Source of the DNA: Roseofilum reptotaenium CS-1145
GTDB taxonomy: Bacteria; Cyanobacteriota; Cyanobacteriia; Cyanobacteriales; Desertifilaceae
DNA: 56,928 bases
Direction of reading: 5' to 3'
Assembly: GCF_028330985.1 (NCBI RefSeq)
Contig: NZ_JAQMUE010000099.1
Coordinates: forward strand, 1-56,928
Shown: positions 17,352-26,283 of the stretch, in pieces
Position numbering within the stretch: position 1 is the first letter of the stretch
Layout: each line of letters opens with the position of its first letter
Notes under the pieces: model-generated
The model's input: only the letters and a program-made list of their open reading frames with translations
Told to the model about the DNA's origin: nothing
Databases searched by the model: none
Made by a program: the position numbers and the translations under genes

Positions 17352-19901
17352 ATGAACCAATCCATGATCCCTCAAGACCAATGTCCGATCCAAATTGAAG
17401 ATGACCGGACAGGAATGAGTGTAGAGACTCTCAAACGCGCTTTTGCAGATAACCTATTCTACTTGCAAGGAAAATATGAATCGCTAGCAACCCAAGATGA
17501 CTTCTACATGGCTCTGGCGTATACTTTACGCGATCGCCTCTTGAGTCGTTGGCTCAAAACCCTAAAAACCTACTTGGAAAACGATGTAAAAACCGTTTAT
17601 TATCTCTCAGCCGAGTTCCTCATGGGTCGGCACTTAGGGAATAGCCTGATTAACCTACACCTGTACGATCGCATCCGTCAAGCCGTAGAAGAATCGGGTC
17701 TCGATCTCGAAGAAATCCTAGAACATGAACCCGATCCAGGTTTGGGAAATGGCGGTTTAGGTCGATTAGCAGCTTGCTTCCTCGACTCTCTAGCAACCCT
17801 AGAAATTCCTGCCGTCGGCTATGGAATTCGCTATGAATTTGGAATTTTCCATCAGATTATTCAGGATGGATGGCAAGCGGAAATTCCTGATAAATGGTTA
17901 CGTCTAGGTAATCCTTGGGAAATTGCTCGTCCCGATCAAGCGGTAGAAGTTAAATTTGGTGGCCATACCGAAATCTATAGTGATGAAAAAGGACGGCCGA
18001 GAAAACGCTGGATTCCCGATACAAGAGTGATGGGAATTCCCTATGATACGCCAGTTCCCGGTTATGATACCAATACCGTAAACCCCCTACGGTTATGGAA
18101 AGCAGAATCAAGCGATGATTTTGATTTTGGTGAATTTAATGCAGGGAACTATGATGGTGCAGTTTCAGAAAAAATGCGCTCTGAAACGATCTCTAAAGTT
18201 CTTTATCCCAATGACAATACGCCCCAAGGGAAACAACTGCGACTCGAGCAACAATTCTTCTTTGTTTCCTGTTCTCTCCAGGATATTGTGCGTGTTCACC
18301 TGATGCGCCATAAGACTCTAGATAATTTACCAGAAACGGCTGCTATCCAACTCAATGATACACACCCTGCCGTGGCGATCGCCGAAATGATGCGTTTATT
18401 GGTCGATGAACATGGCTTTGATTGGAATATTGCTTGGCGCATCACTCAAAAAACCTTTGCCTACACCAACCATACCTTACTCCCCGAAGCCCTAGAACGG
18501 TGGTCAGTTGGGTTATTTGAAGCCATTCTTCCCCGTCACCTGGAAATCATCTATGAAATCAACCATCGATTCTTAGAAGATGTGAAACATTGGTATCCAG
18601 AGGATTCAGGACTCCTCAGTCGCCTATCCTTAATTGAAGAAGGTGGAGAAAAGAAAGTCCGCATGGCGAATTTAGCCTGTGTGGGTTCCCATGCCATTAA
18701 TGGAGTTGCCGCCTTACATACGGAACTGCTCAAACAGGATACTCTCAAAGACTTTTACAAACTTTGGCCTGAGAAATTCTACAACAAGACCAATGGAGTT
18801 ACCCCTCGCCGTTGGGTGTTATTAAGTAACCCCAAATTGTCAGAACTCTTTACCCGTAAATTGGGTGAAGGATGGTTAAAAGATGTGGATCAATTGCGTA
18901 AATTGGAAAGTTATGTAGAAGATCCAGAATTTCGAGCAGAGTGGCGCACAATCAAACAGCATAATAAACAGTTAATGGCTGATTATATTGCCGCTCACAA
19001 TGGTTTAGAAGTCGATCCCCATTCCTTGTTTGACATTCAAGTGAAGCGGATTCATGAGTATAAGCGTCAACACTTGAATGTGTTGAATATTATCACTCTG
19101 TATAACCGGATTAAGCAAAATCCAGATCTGAATATTCAACCCCGGACATTTATCTTTGGCGGGAAGGCTGCACCGGGATACTTTATGGCCAAATTAATCA
19201 TTAAATTGGTTAACTCAGTGGCTGAAGTCGTGAATAAAGACCCGGATGTGCGCGGTCGAATTAAGGTTGTTTTCTTGGCTAACTTTAATGCGTCTTTAGG
19301 GCAGAGAATTTATCCCTGTGCCGATTTATCTGAGCAAGTTTCCACTGCGGGTAAAGAAGCCTCCGGAACCGGCAATATGAAGTTTTCCATGAATGGCGCT
19401 CTCACCATTGGTACGTTAGATGGAGCCAATATTGAAATCCGAGAAGAAGCTGGTGCAGAGAATTTCTTCCTGTTTGGCTTAACCGCTCATGAGGTGGCAG
19501 CACTCAAACAACAAGGGTATAAGCCTTGGGAGTATTATGAACAAAATGCCGAACTCAAGCAAACCATCGATCGCATCGCCTCTGGATTTTTCTCCCACGG
19601 CGATCGCAATATGTTCAAGCCTTTGGTAGACTCCCTAATGTACAACGATCCCTATATGCTGTTTGCTGACTATCAGGATTACATTGATTGTCAAGACAAA
19701 GTGGATCGTGCTTATGCCGATCAGGAGAGTTGGACGAAGATGTCTATTCTCAATTCTATCCGTATGGGCAAGTTTTCTAGCGATCGTACGATTAGCGAAT
19801 ATTGCCAGCAAATTTGGGGGGTTAAACCCGTGAAAGTTGAATTGGAAGAATACAATCAAGCCTTAGCAGGTTTGAATGTTACCCAACCCGTCAGTTCTTA
19901 G
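17352..19901 (+). CDS. glgP: Glycogen/alpha-glucan phosphorylase, 849 aa
   Basis: Releases glucose-1-phosphate from glycogen; cytosolic, PLP-dependent, usually a dimer. Family hallmarks are FLMGRHLGNSLINL, EPDPGLGNGGLGRLAACFLDS, YGIRYEFGIFHQ, RIHEYKRQHLNVLNI, and the PLP lysine in EASGTGNMKFSMNGALTIGT. Length is typical of bacterial GlgP. No glycogen-metabolism neighbours are adjacent. The ~180-base upstream gap contains GGCAATAGGCAATAG repeats but no clear promoter. Confidence 0.97.
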   Translation: MNQSMIPQDQCPIQIEDDRTGMSVETLKRAFADNLFYLQGKYESLATQDDFYMALAYTLRDRLLSRWLKTLKTYLENDVKTVYYLSAEFLMGRHLGNSLINLHLYDRIRQAVEESGLDLEEILEHEPDPGLGNGGLGRLAACFLDSLATLEIPAVGYGIRYEFGIFHQIIQDGWQAEIPDKWLRLGNPWEIARPDQAVEVKFGGHTEIYSDEKGRPRKRWIPDTRVMGIPYDTPVPGYDTNTVNPLRLWKAESSDDFDFGEFNAGNYDGAVSEKMRSETISKVLYPNDNTPQGKQLRLEQQFFFVSCSLQDIVRVHLMRHKTLDNLPETAAIQLNDTHPAVAIAEMMRLLVDEHGFDWNIAWRITQKTFAYTNHTLLPEALERWSVGLFEAILPRHLEIIYEINHRFLEDVKHWYPEDSGLLSRLSLIEEGGEKKVRMANLACVGSHAINGVAALHTELLKQDTLKDFYKLWPEKFYNKTNGVTPRRWVLLSNPKLSELFTRKLGEGWLKDVDQLRKLESYVEDPEFRAEWRTIKQHNKQLMADYIAAHNGLEVDPHSLFDIQVKRIHEYKRQHLNVLNIITLYNRIKQNPDLNIQPRTFIFGGKAAPGYFMAKLIIKLVNSVAEVVNKDPDVRGRIKVVFLANFNASLGQRIYPCADLSEQVSTAGKEASGTGNMKFSMNGALTIGTLDGANIEIREEAGAENFFLFGLTAHEVAALKQQGYKPWEYYEQNAELKQTIDRIASGFFSHGDRNMFKPLVDSLMYNDPYMLFADYQDYIDCQDKVDRAYADQESWTKMSILNSIRMGKFSSDRTISEYCQQIWGVKPVKVELEEYNQALAGLNVTQPVSS

Positions 19902-19981
19902 GGAAAACCACAACAGTAAGAAAAATCCCCCTTTCATGTCCGCTTGCGGAAAATACCCCTTAGAAAGGCGAATTTCTAATG

Positions 19982-20002
19982 CCCCCCTTAAAAAAGGGGG
20001 GG
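19982..20002 (+). terminator. C/G-run hairpin after glgP
   Basis: CCCCCCTT and AAGGGGGG pair around a short A loop about 80 bases after the glgP stop. This C/G-run hairpin is a common dispersed repeat in cyanobacteria. It lacks a following T tract, so its role as terminator is tentative. Confidence 0.4.
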
Positions 20003-20093
20003 TTGGGGTGGATCAAAACGGACCTGATAAAATCGAAAAGCGCTGTATCTATTACAATTAACAAATATTAGACCCCAAGATTAAATTTCAACC

Positions 20094-20402
20094 ATGTACA
20101 GTGCATTCGACATAGCAAAATACTTCATCACGCTTGCTTCTCCAGAGCAAGAATATTTTATTACTAATCTCAAACTCCAGAAATTGCTCTACAACGGAAA
20201 CAATCGGCAAATATCCCAAATGACATCGCTTTTCTTGAAAGAGCAATCGCTTGTTGCAAAACATTGCCATTTTACATTAGTAATACCATTTCTCTTTAAT
20301 CTTGCGACTAATCAATCCCTGATAAAACAATTGGCTCAGAGCAACTTGTCTCTCCAGGATCGATTATTCTATACCCCCAAAGTTGGCACATCCGTTATCT
20401 GA
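20094..20402 (+). pseudogene. Panacea-domain (DUF4065, SocA-like) antitoxin remnant
   Basis: The first ~33 residues, MYSAFDIAKYFITLAS then YFITNLKLQKLLY, match the start of the Panacea/SocA antitoxin domain closely. After LLY the expected YAQG, AWxHGPVVP and later motifs are missing. The remaining 70 residues (NGNNRQISQMTSLF...) show no relation to the family in this frame. A neighbouring frame reads FLERAIACCKTLP, faintly like the next motif. Intact Panacea proteins of ~150-180 residues neutralise diverse toxins. This looks like a frameshifted or partly deleted copy with no toxin nearby. Confidence 0.55.
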
Positions 20403-20463
20403 AGGTGTGGACGGAGCCGGAAAAGTTGACTAAAATGGCCAACAATCTTTTCTCCTCACGGCT

Positions 20464-23400
20464 ATGAAACGGATTAAACAGACAACGCTCCATTACCAAG
20501 ACAACCGCTCGGATAAGATCTATGAGGTAGAATTACTTTCAGCAGGCGATAATGGGTATATCGTCCATTTCCGCTATGGTCGTCGGGGAGCTAACCTAAA
20601 GGAAGGGACGAAAACGCCTAACCCGGTATCTTTGCCACAAGCGGAGAAACTGTTTGATAAGTTGGTACAGGAAAAAACGAAGAAGGGATATCAGGATATT
20701 ACCGCTACGGCTGAAACCTCTGCAATGCCTCAATCTGCTGCAACAGATAAGGAGATGACGAGAGACGATCGCATCTTATCTTATCTCCAAGGGATTCCAC
20801 CGGAAGATTGGCCGCTCGATCGCATCATTTGGCGTGCCGGAGAATTACACCTGAGTGCCGCAACGCCCCATCTCCTCAAGCTTTTAGGCACAGGCGAACC
20901 CTTGCGAGATTATTGTATTGCCCATGCTTTGGGACAATTAGGAAATTCGGAAGCTCTGCCGGTATTAAAGCAGTTGGAAACTAATGCATCAACTCCAGAA
21001 TTTGTCAAGCGAATTGCCTTTGAGTCGATGTGGAAATTGGGAGATGGGACGACAAGAGACGAGTTGCAGCAGATGGCGCACGATCGCCTACCGACTATTC
21101 TACAAGAGGCGATCGCCACCGGAAACTCCGACACAGTAATCGAAACTCTTGCCGCCTATCTCGACACTAAAGACTATCAACCCTTTCAAGTTCTACAAAT
21201 CCTCTACCAAACCCATCTCGACATCACTCGTCCAGCCTTACACAACTTTATCTGCACCGCACCCCTCGCGCCTCCAAGCTTCAAACCCCTGCGCCACCTG
21301 TTCAAAATGGCAGAATATCGCCAAGATGCCGAATTTTTTGGCAGTTTAGCCTGGCGATTTGAAACTGGAAAAGCCTTATATAACAGCAAAGTCTATTATG
21401 TGAGATTGCCTGATGGACGCTACCTAAACTGCTATGAACACCGATATAACCAAGAAACGAGACGCTACGAACTTGTAGCAGATAACTTGAGGAATGAACA
21501 ACAACGTCCTGATACCTCCCTAGCTTATAGTCAAGATACCCGCGACTATCTGCGACGACGGGTATGGCGCAGCCTGGCTAAATTAGGGGAGCAAGGAGAT
21601 TTAAAGTATATCGATCTAGCAGTGGGAGTTCTCTTAGCCTACTCGGATGGCGATGCTCAACCCGTTCGAGAAAAAAGTTCTTATCGATGGACTTCAGGTG
21701 GGCAATATGTTGCTATCAAAAGCTATTGGGATCAATATGCGGGTTATTTATCTTTTAATCATATTCTCTACAGCAATAGTCCTCGCTATCATTGGCAGTA
21801 TGGATATAAAGCTTGGAAATGTAAAGATGATTATAAACCAGGAGTTCCTCCCCCGGAAACTAGGGAAGAAGCATTTCCTGAAGTCTGGAATCAACGCCCG
21901 GATGCCTTATTAGAATTACTATTAAAGAGTCAATGTCATCGGGTACATCAGTTTGCCGTCAAAGCCTTAACAGATAATCCCAACTTTTGCCAGCAGATGG
22001 CAGTGCAAGATTTAGTGGGTTTATTGAGTCAATCTTATGACGAAACTGCACAATTTGCCTTTAACTTAGCCAAGAAACGTTATACGCCCGAAAATCCCAA
22101 TTTTGATTTAGTCATTGCTCTTTTAAACTGTAGCTTTACGCCCGCTCGCACGCAAGCACAGGAGTGGATAGACGCAAACCCGGATCTATTTGTGGGTTCG
22201 GCTGAATTCTTGTGTCAGTTGCTGCTCAGTCCCCATCTGGAAATTCAAGAATTTGCGCGTCAGTTGTTGCGATCGCACCCCATCCCCGAAAATAGAATTA
22301 AGATTATCATTGGCTATATCATCTCTGAACTGATTAGCTTCACCACCGGAGAATCAGTAGCAGCCATATCCGATACTCTCCTTCAACTCTTTGCTATTCC
22401 TCTACAAACCCTCAGTTTACAAGTCATTCTGGACTTACTCGCGCATCCAGTTCTGAAAGTGCAAACCCTAGGCGCAAGATTACTACAAAACCATGAAACT
22501 CCAGCAACGGAGCTTCCTGTCAGTATCATTGAATCCTTGATAGCCTCTCCTCAAGAAGCTATCCGGAGAATTGGGGTAGATATCTTTGGTCAATTGGGCG
22601 ATCGCCAACTGCGAGAAGACTACCGAGATGCTATTATAGCCATGGCTGTCAGTGCGATTCCTGATCTGCGCCAATCCATTCAGCCGATCATTTCCCGTCT
22701 CGCTAACGGTCATCCTCAGTTTAGCGTCCCCTTAGCCACAGAATTAATCGAATTTCTCATTACTCCAGAATCCCATGAAGGCGTTCATAAAGACCTATTT
22801 TCCCTGCTCCATATCCATCTTCCCGGATGGAAAGACCAAATTTCCCAAGAGTTAACCCTGCGTCTGCTTAAGTCTAAATCTGGCTTTGCCCAGCAACTCA
22901 GTGGTATTATCCTCGGTGCAAATGTCTATCGTTGGGCGAAACAGTGGTCAATTGCCGAAATTGTTCGCTTTGCCAGCCATGAAGTGCTAACCGTTAGACA
23001 AGCCTCTTGGACAATGATAGAGCAGAACAGCGATCGCATCAAAGCCTCCGACGCGGAAAAATTAGCCGCAGTCCGCCTGTTAGAAGCCAAATGGGAAGAC
23101 TCGCGCAAGTTTGCCCAAGACTTTTTCCAACGCCATTTCACCGACAGCGACTGGACTCCAGAAGTCATGGTTCTCATCTGCGACAGCATTCGCGAAGACG
23201 TGCGCGAATTTGGCCGTCAGCTCGTCACCCGTACGTTCCAAGAACCCTATGGGCAAGATTATTTACTCAAGTTTAGCGAACATCCCAGTACGGATATGCA
23301 AGTATTCGCCAGTCAATATTTACAGAATTATGCCACCAATAACCCAGAGCAGTTAGAGCAGTTAAAGCCCTATTTAATCACAGTTTTATCCCAAGTGAAT

Positions 23401-23625
23401 CGGGGACGGGTGGCGAAACAGAGGGTCTTTCACTTCTTAGAACAGGAAGCTCTCAAAAGTGAAGCGGCAGCACAGATAATTGCCGAAGTGCTAACTCGGC
23501 AGTCAGCGACCATGGCGATCGCCGATAAATCCCATTGTTTACACTTAATGTTACGCTTGCACCAACGCTATCCCAATATTCCCCTTCCTCTTGAAGTGAA
23601 ACCCGTTACCGAAATCCGACGTTAA
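20464..23625 (+). CDS. WGR-domain protein with HEAT-like repeats, 1053 aa
   Basis: The N-terminal WGR domain (residues ~1-80) is clear: YIVHFRYGRRGANLKEGTKT then AEKLFDKLVQEKTKKGYQD. WGR domains bind nucleic acid in PARPs and in bacterial MolR/YehI-like proteins. Residues ~100-230 and ~480-1040 are amphipathic helical pairs typical of HEAT/Armadillo repeats (for example QTLGARLLQ... and AIRRIGVDIFGQLGDRQL). A distinct region (~300-470) is rich in Tyr and Arg (YYVRLPDGRYLNCYEHRYN). There is no catalytic PARP domain. It lies 32 bases before a SWIM zinc-finger gene on the same strand, so they are very probably co-transcribed. Function is unknown. Confidence 0.85.
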   Translation: MKRIKQTTLHYQDNRSDKIYEVELLSAGDNGYIVHFRYGRRGANLKEGTKTPNPVSLPQAEKLFDKLVQEKTKKGYQDITATAETSAMPQSAATDKEMTRDDRILSYLQGIPPEDWPLDRIIWRAGELHLSAATPHLLKLLGTGEPLRDYCIAHALGQLGNSEALPVLKQLETNASTPEFVKRIAFESMWKLGDGTTRDELQQMAHDRLPTILQEAIATGNSDTVIETLAAYLDTKDYQPFQVLQILYQTHLDITRPALHNFICTAPLAPPSFKPLRHLFKMAEYRQDAEFFGSLAWRFETGKALYNSKVYYVRLPDGRYLNCYEHRYNQETRRYELVADNLRNEQQRPDTSLAYSQDTRDYLRRRVWRSLAKLGEQGDLKYIDLAVGVLLAYSDGDAQPVREKSSYRWTSGGQYVAIKSYWDQYAGYLSFNHILYSNSPRYHWQYGYKAWKCKDDYKPGVPPPETREEAFPEVWNQRPDALLELLLKSQCHRVHQFAVKALTDNPNFCQQMAVQDLVGLLSQSYDETAQFAFNLAKKRYTPENPNFDLVIALLNCSFTPARTQAQEWIDANPDLFVGSAEFLCQLLLSPHLEIQEFARQLLRSHPIPENRIKIIIGYIISELISFTTGESVAAISDTLLQLFAIPLQTLSLQVILDLLAHPVLKVQTLGARLLQNHETPATELPVSIIESLIASPQEAIRRIGVDIFGQLGDRQLREDYRDAIIAMAVSAIPDLRQSIQPIISRLANGHPQFSVPLATELIEFLITPESHEGVHKDLFSLLHIHLPGWKDQISQELTLRLLKSKSGFAQQLSGIILGANVYRWAKQWSIAEIVRFASHEVLTVRQASWTMIEQNSDRIKASDAEKLAAVRLLEAKWEDSRKFAQDFFQRHFTDSDWTPEVMVLICDSIREDVREFGRQLVTRTFQEPYGQDYLLKFSEHPSTDMQVFASQYLQNYATNNPEQLEQLKPYLITVLSQVNRGRVAKQRVFHFLEQEALKSEAAAQIIAEVLTRQSATMAIADKSHCLHLMLRLHQRYPNIPLPLEVKPVTEIRR

Positions 23626-23657
23626 TCCTTATTTTAATTTAATTTGAGGTCAAACTT

Positions 23658-25298
23658 ATGGAATTTGCCTATTCATACCACGGCAGTACAGCCGTTAACA
23701 ACCACGGAAATAAAACCCAAATGTCCTTTTCCCCCGACACCAAACGTCCGCCCACCTATTTTATCGGTGAATTGCGAAAAAGTGTCGCATTTCGAGAAGC
23801 CATTAGCGCTCTTCATGATGTCGTCGTCTCCGATTTGCGCTACCAACCCAAAGACAACGAAGAATATAAAGAATGGGCGAAACAACAAGAAGACTTAGAA
23901 TGGCAATCTTTTGCTGTACAGAAAGAAGAAGTCGCTGCCCAGATCGCGACCATTCGTGACGAATTAACTGCACTTAATTCCATCAATTATGAACGCTGGC
24001 GACCCTATTATAAAGCCAGAGAACAATTTCGTCGCTATGTGTGGAAAAAACAACTGGATTTCTATTTTGTCTTCGATCCTGTAATCACAGTTCACCCGGA
24101 TGAAATCTTTTTTGAATGCTTCAGTCAAGATGAATCCAGTTATGGCAGACTGGGGGCAAGCTATGACGTATTTCAAAATATCAACGAATTCGCCTGCGGC
24201 ACGACAAATATTGACTATTCTGCCGCTCTCTATGATGAATTTCAAAAAATTAGAAGCTACAAAACCACCCAATTTCAAGTCGATCCGTCTGGCTTTGAAG
24301 TACAAACCACCCACGAAGAAACATTCAAAGAAGTCAAAATTGATTTACCTGACAGTTGGGTAAGGGGCTTTTTACAGGTGAGTTCTGCCATGTCACTCCC
24401 GGCAACCACCTTTGATTTACACCCCATGGATATCCACAATATCTGTCTGATTCTCCGCCGCAACAAGGAGAAAAAGGGGCCGCGCAGTTTGCGCTATATC
24501 CTGGAACCGGGACAACCCATCAAAGTAGTGTTCGATCCCTGGAATAAAGAAGTAGTTTGTTGGCGATCGCCCTATACTGGCAATAATAGCCAAGAAATCC
24601 GCGTCTGGGGTCGCCGTCGCATCCATATTCTAGAGCGCTTAATCCCCATTGCCCAAAAATTCACTGTTCATCTTTTAGGCACAGGAATGCCCTCCTTTTA
24701 TGTCGCCGATTTAGGCGATATGTCCTTTACATTAGGCTTATCCGGATGGACAGCCAATGACTGGTCAAGTTCCGGCAACTTTGACCTCATGGCTCCCCGC
24801 GCTGATGTCGATGAATGGACACAAAAAATAATCTTTGATGCGCTGCGAGAAACTTGGGCAGAAACGCCAGAGAGTCTTGCTAAACGGTTAGGATTAAGTC
24901 AAGCGGCGGTATTAGGAGCGCTTGGAGCCTATACCCAAGCTGGATGCGCCATTTATGACCTGAATAAACAAGTCTATCGCCTGCGAGAATTGAGCCACGA
25001 ACCTTTACCGATGGAACGCTTACGCTTTGCCAATGAGCGGGAAGAAAAAGCGACTCGTTTCTTAAGTGAAAATCAAGTCCAAGTTAGCAGTGTAACGGAG
25101 TCTGGTGGCGCATTAATTCTCCAAGGAACCGTTCGTGACAACGGAAAAACTTACGCGCCCAATTTGACAATCGATCGAGATGAGCGTACAATTAAAGCAG
25201 AATGTACTTGCAATTGGTATCAGCAAAATAAGCTGTATAAAGGCCCTTGCGAACATATCTTGGCATTACGGATGCATCATGCCCGTTTATGTCAATAA
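23658..25298 (+). CDS. SWIM zinc-finger protein, partner of the WGR-HEAT protein, 546 aa
   Basis: The C-terminus carries a SWIM zinc finger, C-x-C-x(n)-C-x-H, in ECTCNWYQQNKLYKGPCEHILAL (about residues 512-536). Before it lies a winged-helix-like segment, ESLAKRLGLSQAAVLGALGAYTQAG (~416-440). The N-terminal ~400 residues are a beta-rich region of no known family, with a coiled-coil stretch near 80-110. SWIM fingers bind DNA or proteins. In other bacteria SWIM proteins sit with MoxR/VWA ATPase clusters, but none of those genes is present here. The ribosome site TTGAGGTC precedes the ATG. Confidence 0.8.
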   Translation: MEFAYSYHGSTAVNNHGNKTQMSFSPDTKRPPTYFIGELRKSVAFREAISALHDVVVSDLRYQPKDNEEYKEWAKQQEDLEWQSFAVQKEEVAAQIATIRDELTALNSINYERWRPYYKAREQFRRYVWKKQLDFYFVFDPVITVHPDEIFFECFSQDESSYGRLGASYDVFQNINEFACGTTNIDYSAALYDEFQKIRSYKTTQFQVDPSGFEVQTTHEETFKEVKIDLPDSWVRGFLQVSSAMSLPATTFDLHPMDIHNICLILRRNKEKKGPRSLRYILEPGQPIKVVFDPWNKEVVCWRSPYTGNNSQEIRVWGRRRIHILERLIPIAQKFTVHLLGTGMPSFYVADLGDMSFTLGLSGWTANDWSSSGNFDLMAPRADVDEWTQKIIFDALRETWAETPESLAKRLGLSQAAVLGALGAYTQAGCAIYDLNKQVYRLRELSHEPLPMERLRFANEREEKATRFLSENQVQVSSVTESGGALILQGTVRDNGKTYAPNLTIDRDERTIKAECTCNWYQQNKLYKGPCEHILALRMHHARLCQ

Positions 25299-25310
25299 AC
25301 TACATAACCT

Positions 25311-25557
25311 AAAATTACACGACCCAACCATTGGCAAACAGCCTTGCAATCTGGGCGGTGCATCGCCGCTCTTGCGCTCAGTCCATCCATGCATCACTAG
25401 CCTGCTCGTGACGGTACGGTTCTCGGACTGGTGTAGCTATTTCAATTTGGATTCTTTGAATCAAATGAACCACACCAGTCCGGAACCGCTTGAGTTGAGT
25501 AGTCTAGTCCTAGGGGTTTACGAAGGGGCAACCAATGGTTTTAGGTCGTGTAATTTT
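25311..25557. mobile_element. 247-bp element with ~24-bp imperfect terminal inverted repeats and a strong internal hairpin
   Basis: AAAATTACACGACC...CCATTGG at 25311-25334 is mirrored by CCAATGG...GGTCGTGTAATTTT at 25532-25557. The outer 14 bases are perfect; the inner part differs by a small bulge. Inside, CGGTTCtCGGACTGGTGT (25417-25434) pairs with ACACCAGTCCGGAACCG (25473-25489) with one bulged base, and a further small stem closes its loop. No open frame covers it. It fills the gap between the SWIM gene and the DUF1778 gene and may be a MITE or a structured RNA gene. Confidence 0.6.
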
Positions 25558-25647
25558 TTGTGATTTCTGGCAAATAATGCGGAGTCAACATTCAATCTCT
25601 GTATAGATTTAAGGTAGACTGTTGATACAGAATCCAATCACTGCCCT

Positions 25648-26004
25648 ATGTCTGACTCCAACTCGATCCGGGAATCTACTATCACCCTCCAACTCGAATC
25701 CCAACATTATCAACTCCTAGAAGAAGCCGCCACCTTAACTGGATTAAGCGTAACCGATTATATTGTACATCATGCCCTGAGTGCAGCGATCGCCCACAAA
25801 GCCCTGCACTGCTCATCCCACTCTCCCCAGCCCACAGCAGACCCTCAACCCACCGAATCTACAGACGCTCAAGCCACACCAGACCCCCTAGCAGCTATCC
25901 TTGACAATAACCCCCAAGATCTCCATAACCTCGCCAAAGGCATTCTATCGACCCTCACCTGGTCATTCTCAGACATCATCCAAAAAAGCCAAAACCCTCA
26001 ATAA
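25648..26004 (+). CDS. DUF1778-like ribbon-helix-helix protein (TacA-type), 118 aa
   Basis: The first half, STITLQLESQHYQLLEEAATLTGLSVTDYIVHHAL, is the DUF1778/TacA ribbon-helix-helix pattern: a beta strand, a helix, then LTGLSVTDYI. The second half is a Pro/Ser/Thr-rich linker and an acidic tail with ILSTLTWSFSDII. TacA antitoxins normally pair with a GNAT toxin encoded just downstream. Here the stop is followed within two bases by the end of a GNAT remnant on the opposite strand, which does not look like a TacT toxin. It could be a stand-alone regulator. Confidence 0.65.
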   Translation: MSDSNSIRESTITLQLESQHYQLLEEAATLTGLSVTDYIVHHALSAAIAHKALHCSSHSPQPTADPQPTESTDAQATPDPLAAILDNNPQDLHNLAKGILSTLTWSFSDIIQKSQNPQ

Positions 26005-26005
26005 T

Positions 26006-26194
26006 CTATCCCTGTGGCCTATTGCCTTGGCGATCGCACAATCCAAAGCAGATCGAGTTTTCCATGGACTTCTGAACTTCTTCTAAACTACGGCCTTTAG
26101 CCCAGTAGGAGCGATTACAAAGAAAATCATGAATCACCTTGATATTGAGCTTTGCTTTATCAGTACAAATTGAATATTCCAAAGACTGCCACTC
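26006..26194 (-). pseudogene. GNAT acetyltransferase N-terminal remnant
   Basis: An uninterrupted 62-codon frame reads EWQSLEYSICTDKAKLNI, KVIHDFLCNRSYWAKGRS and LEEVQKSMENSICFGL, then a stop. This matches the first third of a common GNAT family (Y-x-I-S-T-D-K-x-x-L-D, SYWAKGR-x-x-E-x-V-x-x-S-x-x-N-S-x-C-F-G-V-Y). The acetyl-CoA binding motif (Q/R-x-x-G-x-G/A) that should follow is gone. An in-frame TGA lies two codons upstream and there is no start codon, so both ends are lost. The region up to 26283 holds nothing else I can read. Confidence 0.7.
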
Positions 26195-26283
26195 TATTCA
26201 TAACTTGAGTTTTAAGTAGATATTAACCGATCCCTGAAATATCAGGTACGATCGCTATAAGCTAATTTTGGGAGAGATGGGAC

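Noticed and set aside
25311-25557. Group II intron domain V remnant (GTACGGTTCT looks similar)
   Set aside because: The paired GAGCCGT strand and the GAAA-capped 34-base hairpin are absent; no intron-encoded reverse transcriptase is present.
25180-25563. 127-codon frame across the end of the SWIM gene and the inverted-repeat element
   Set aside because: Out of frame with the SWIM gene, no ribosome site, and the translation is of the palindromic element.
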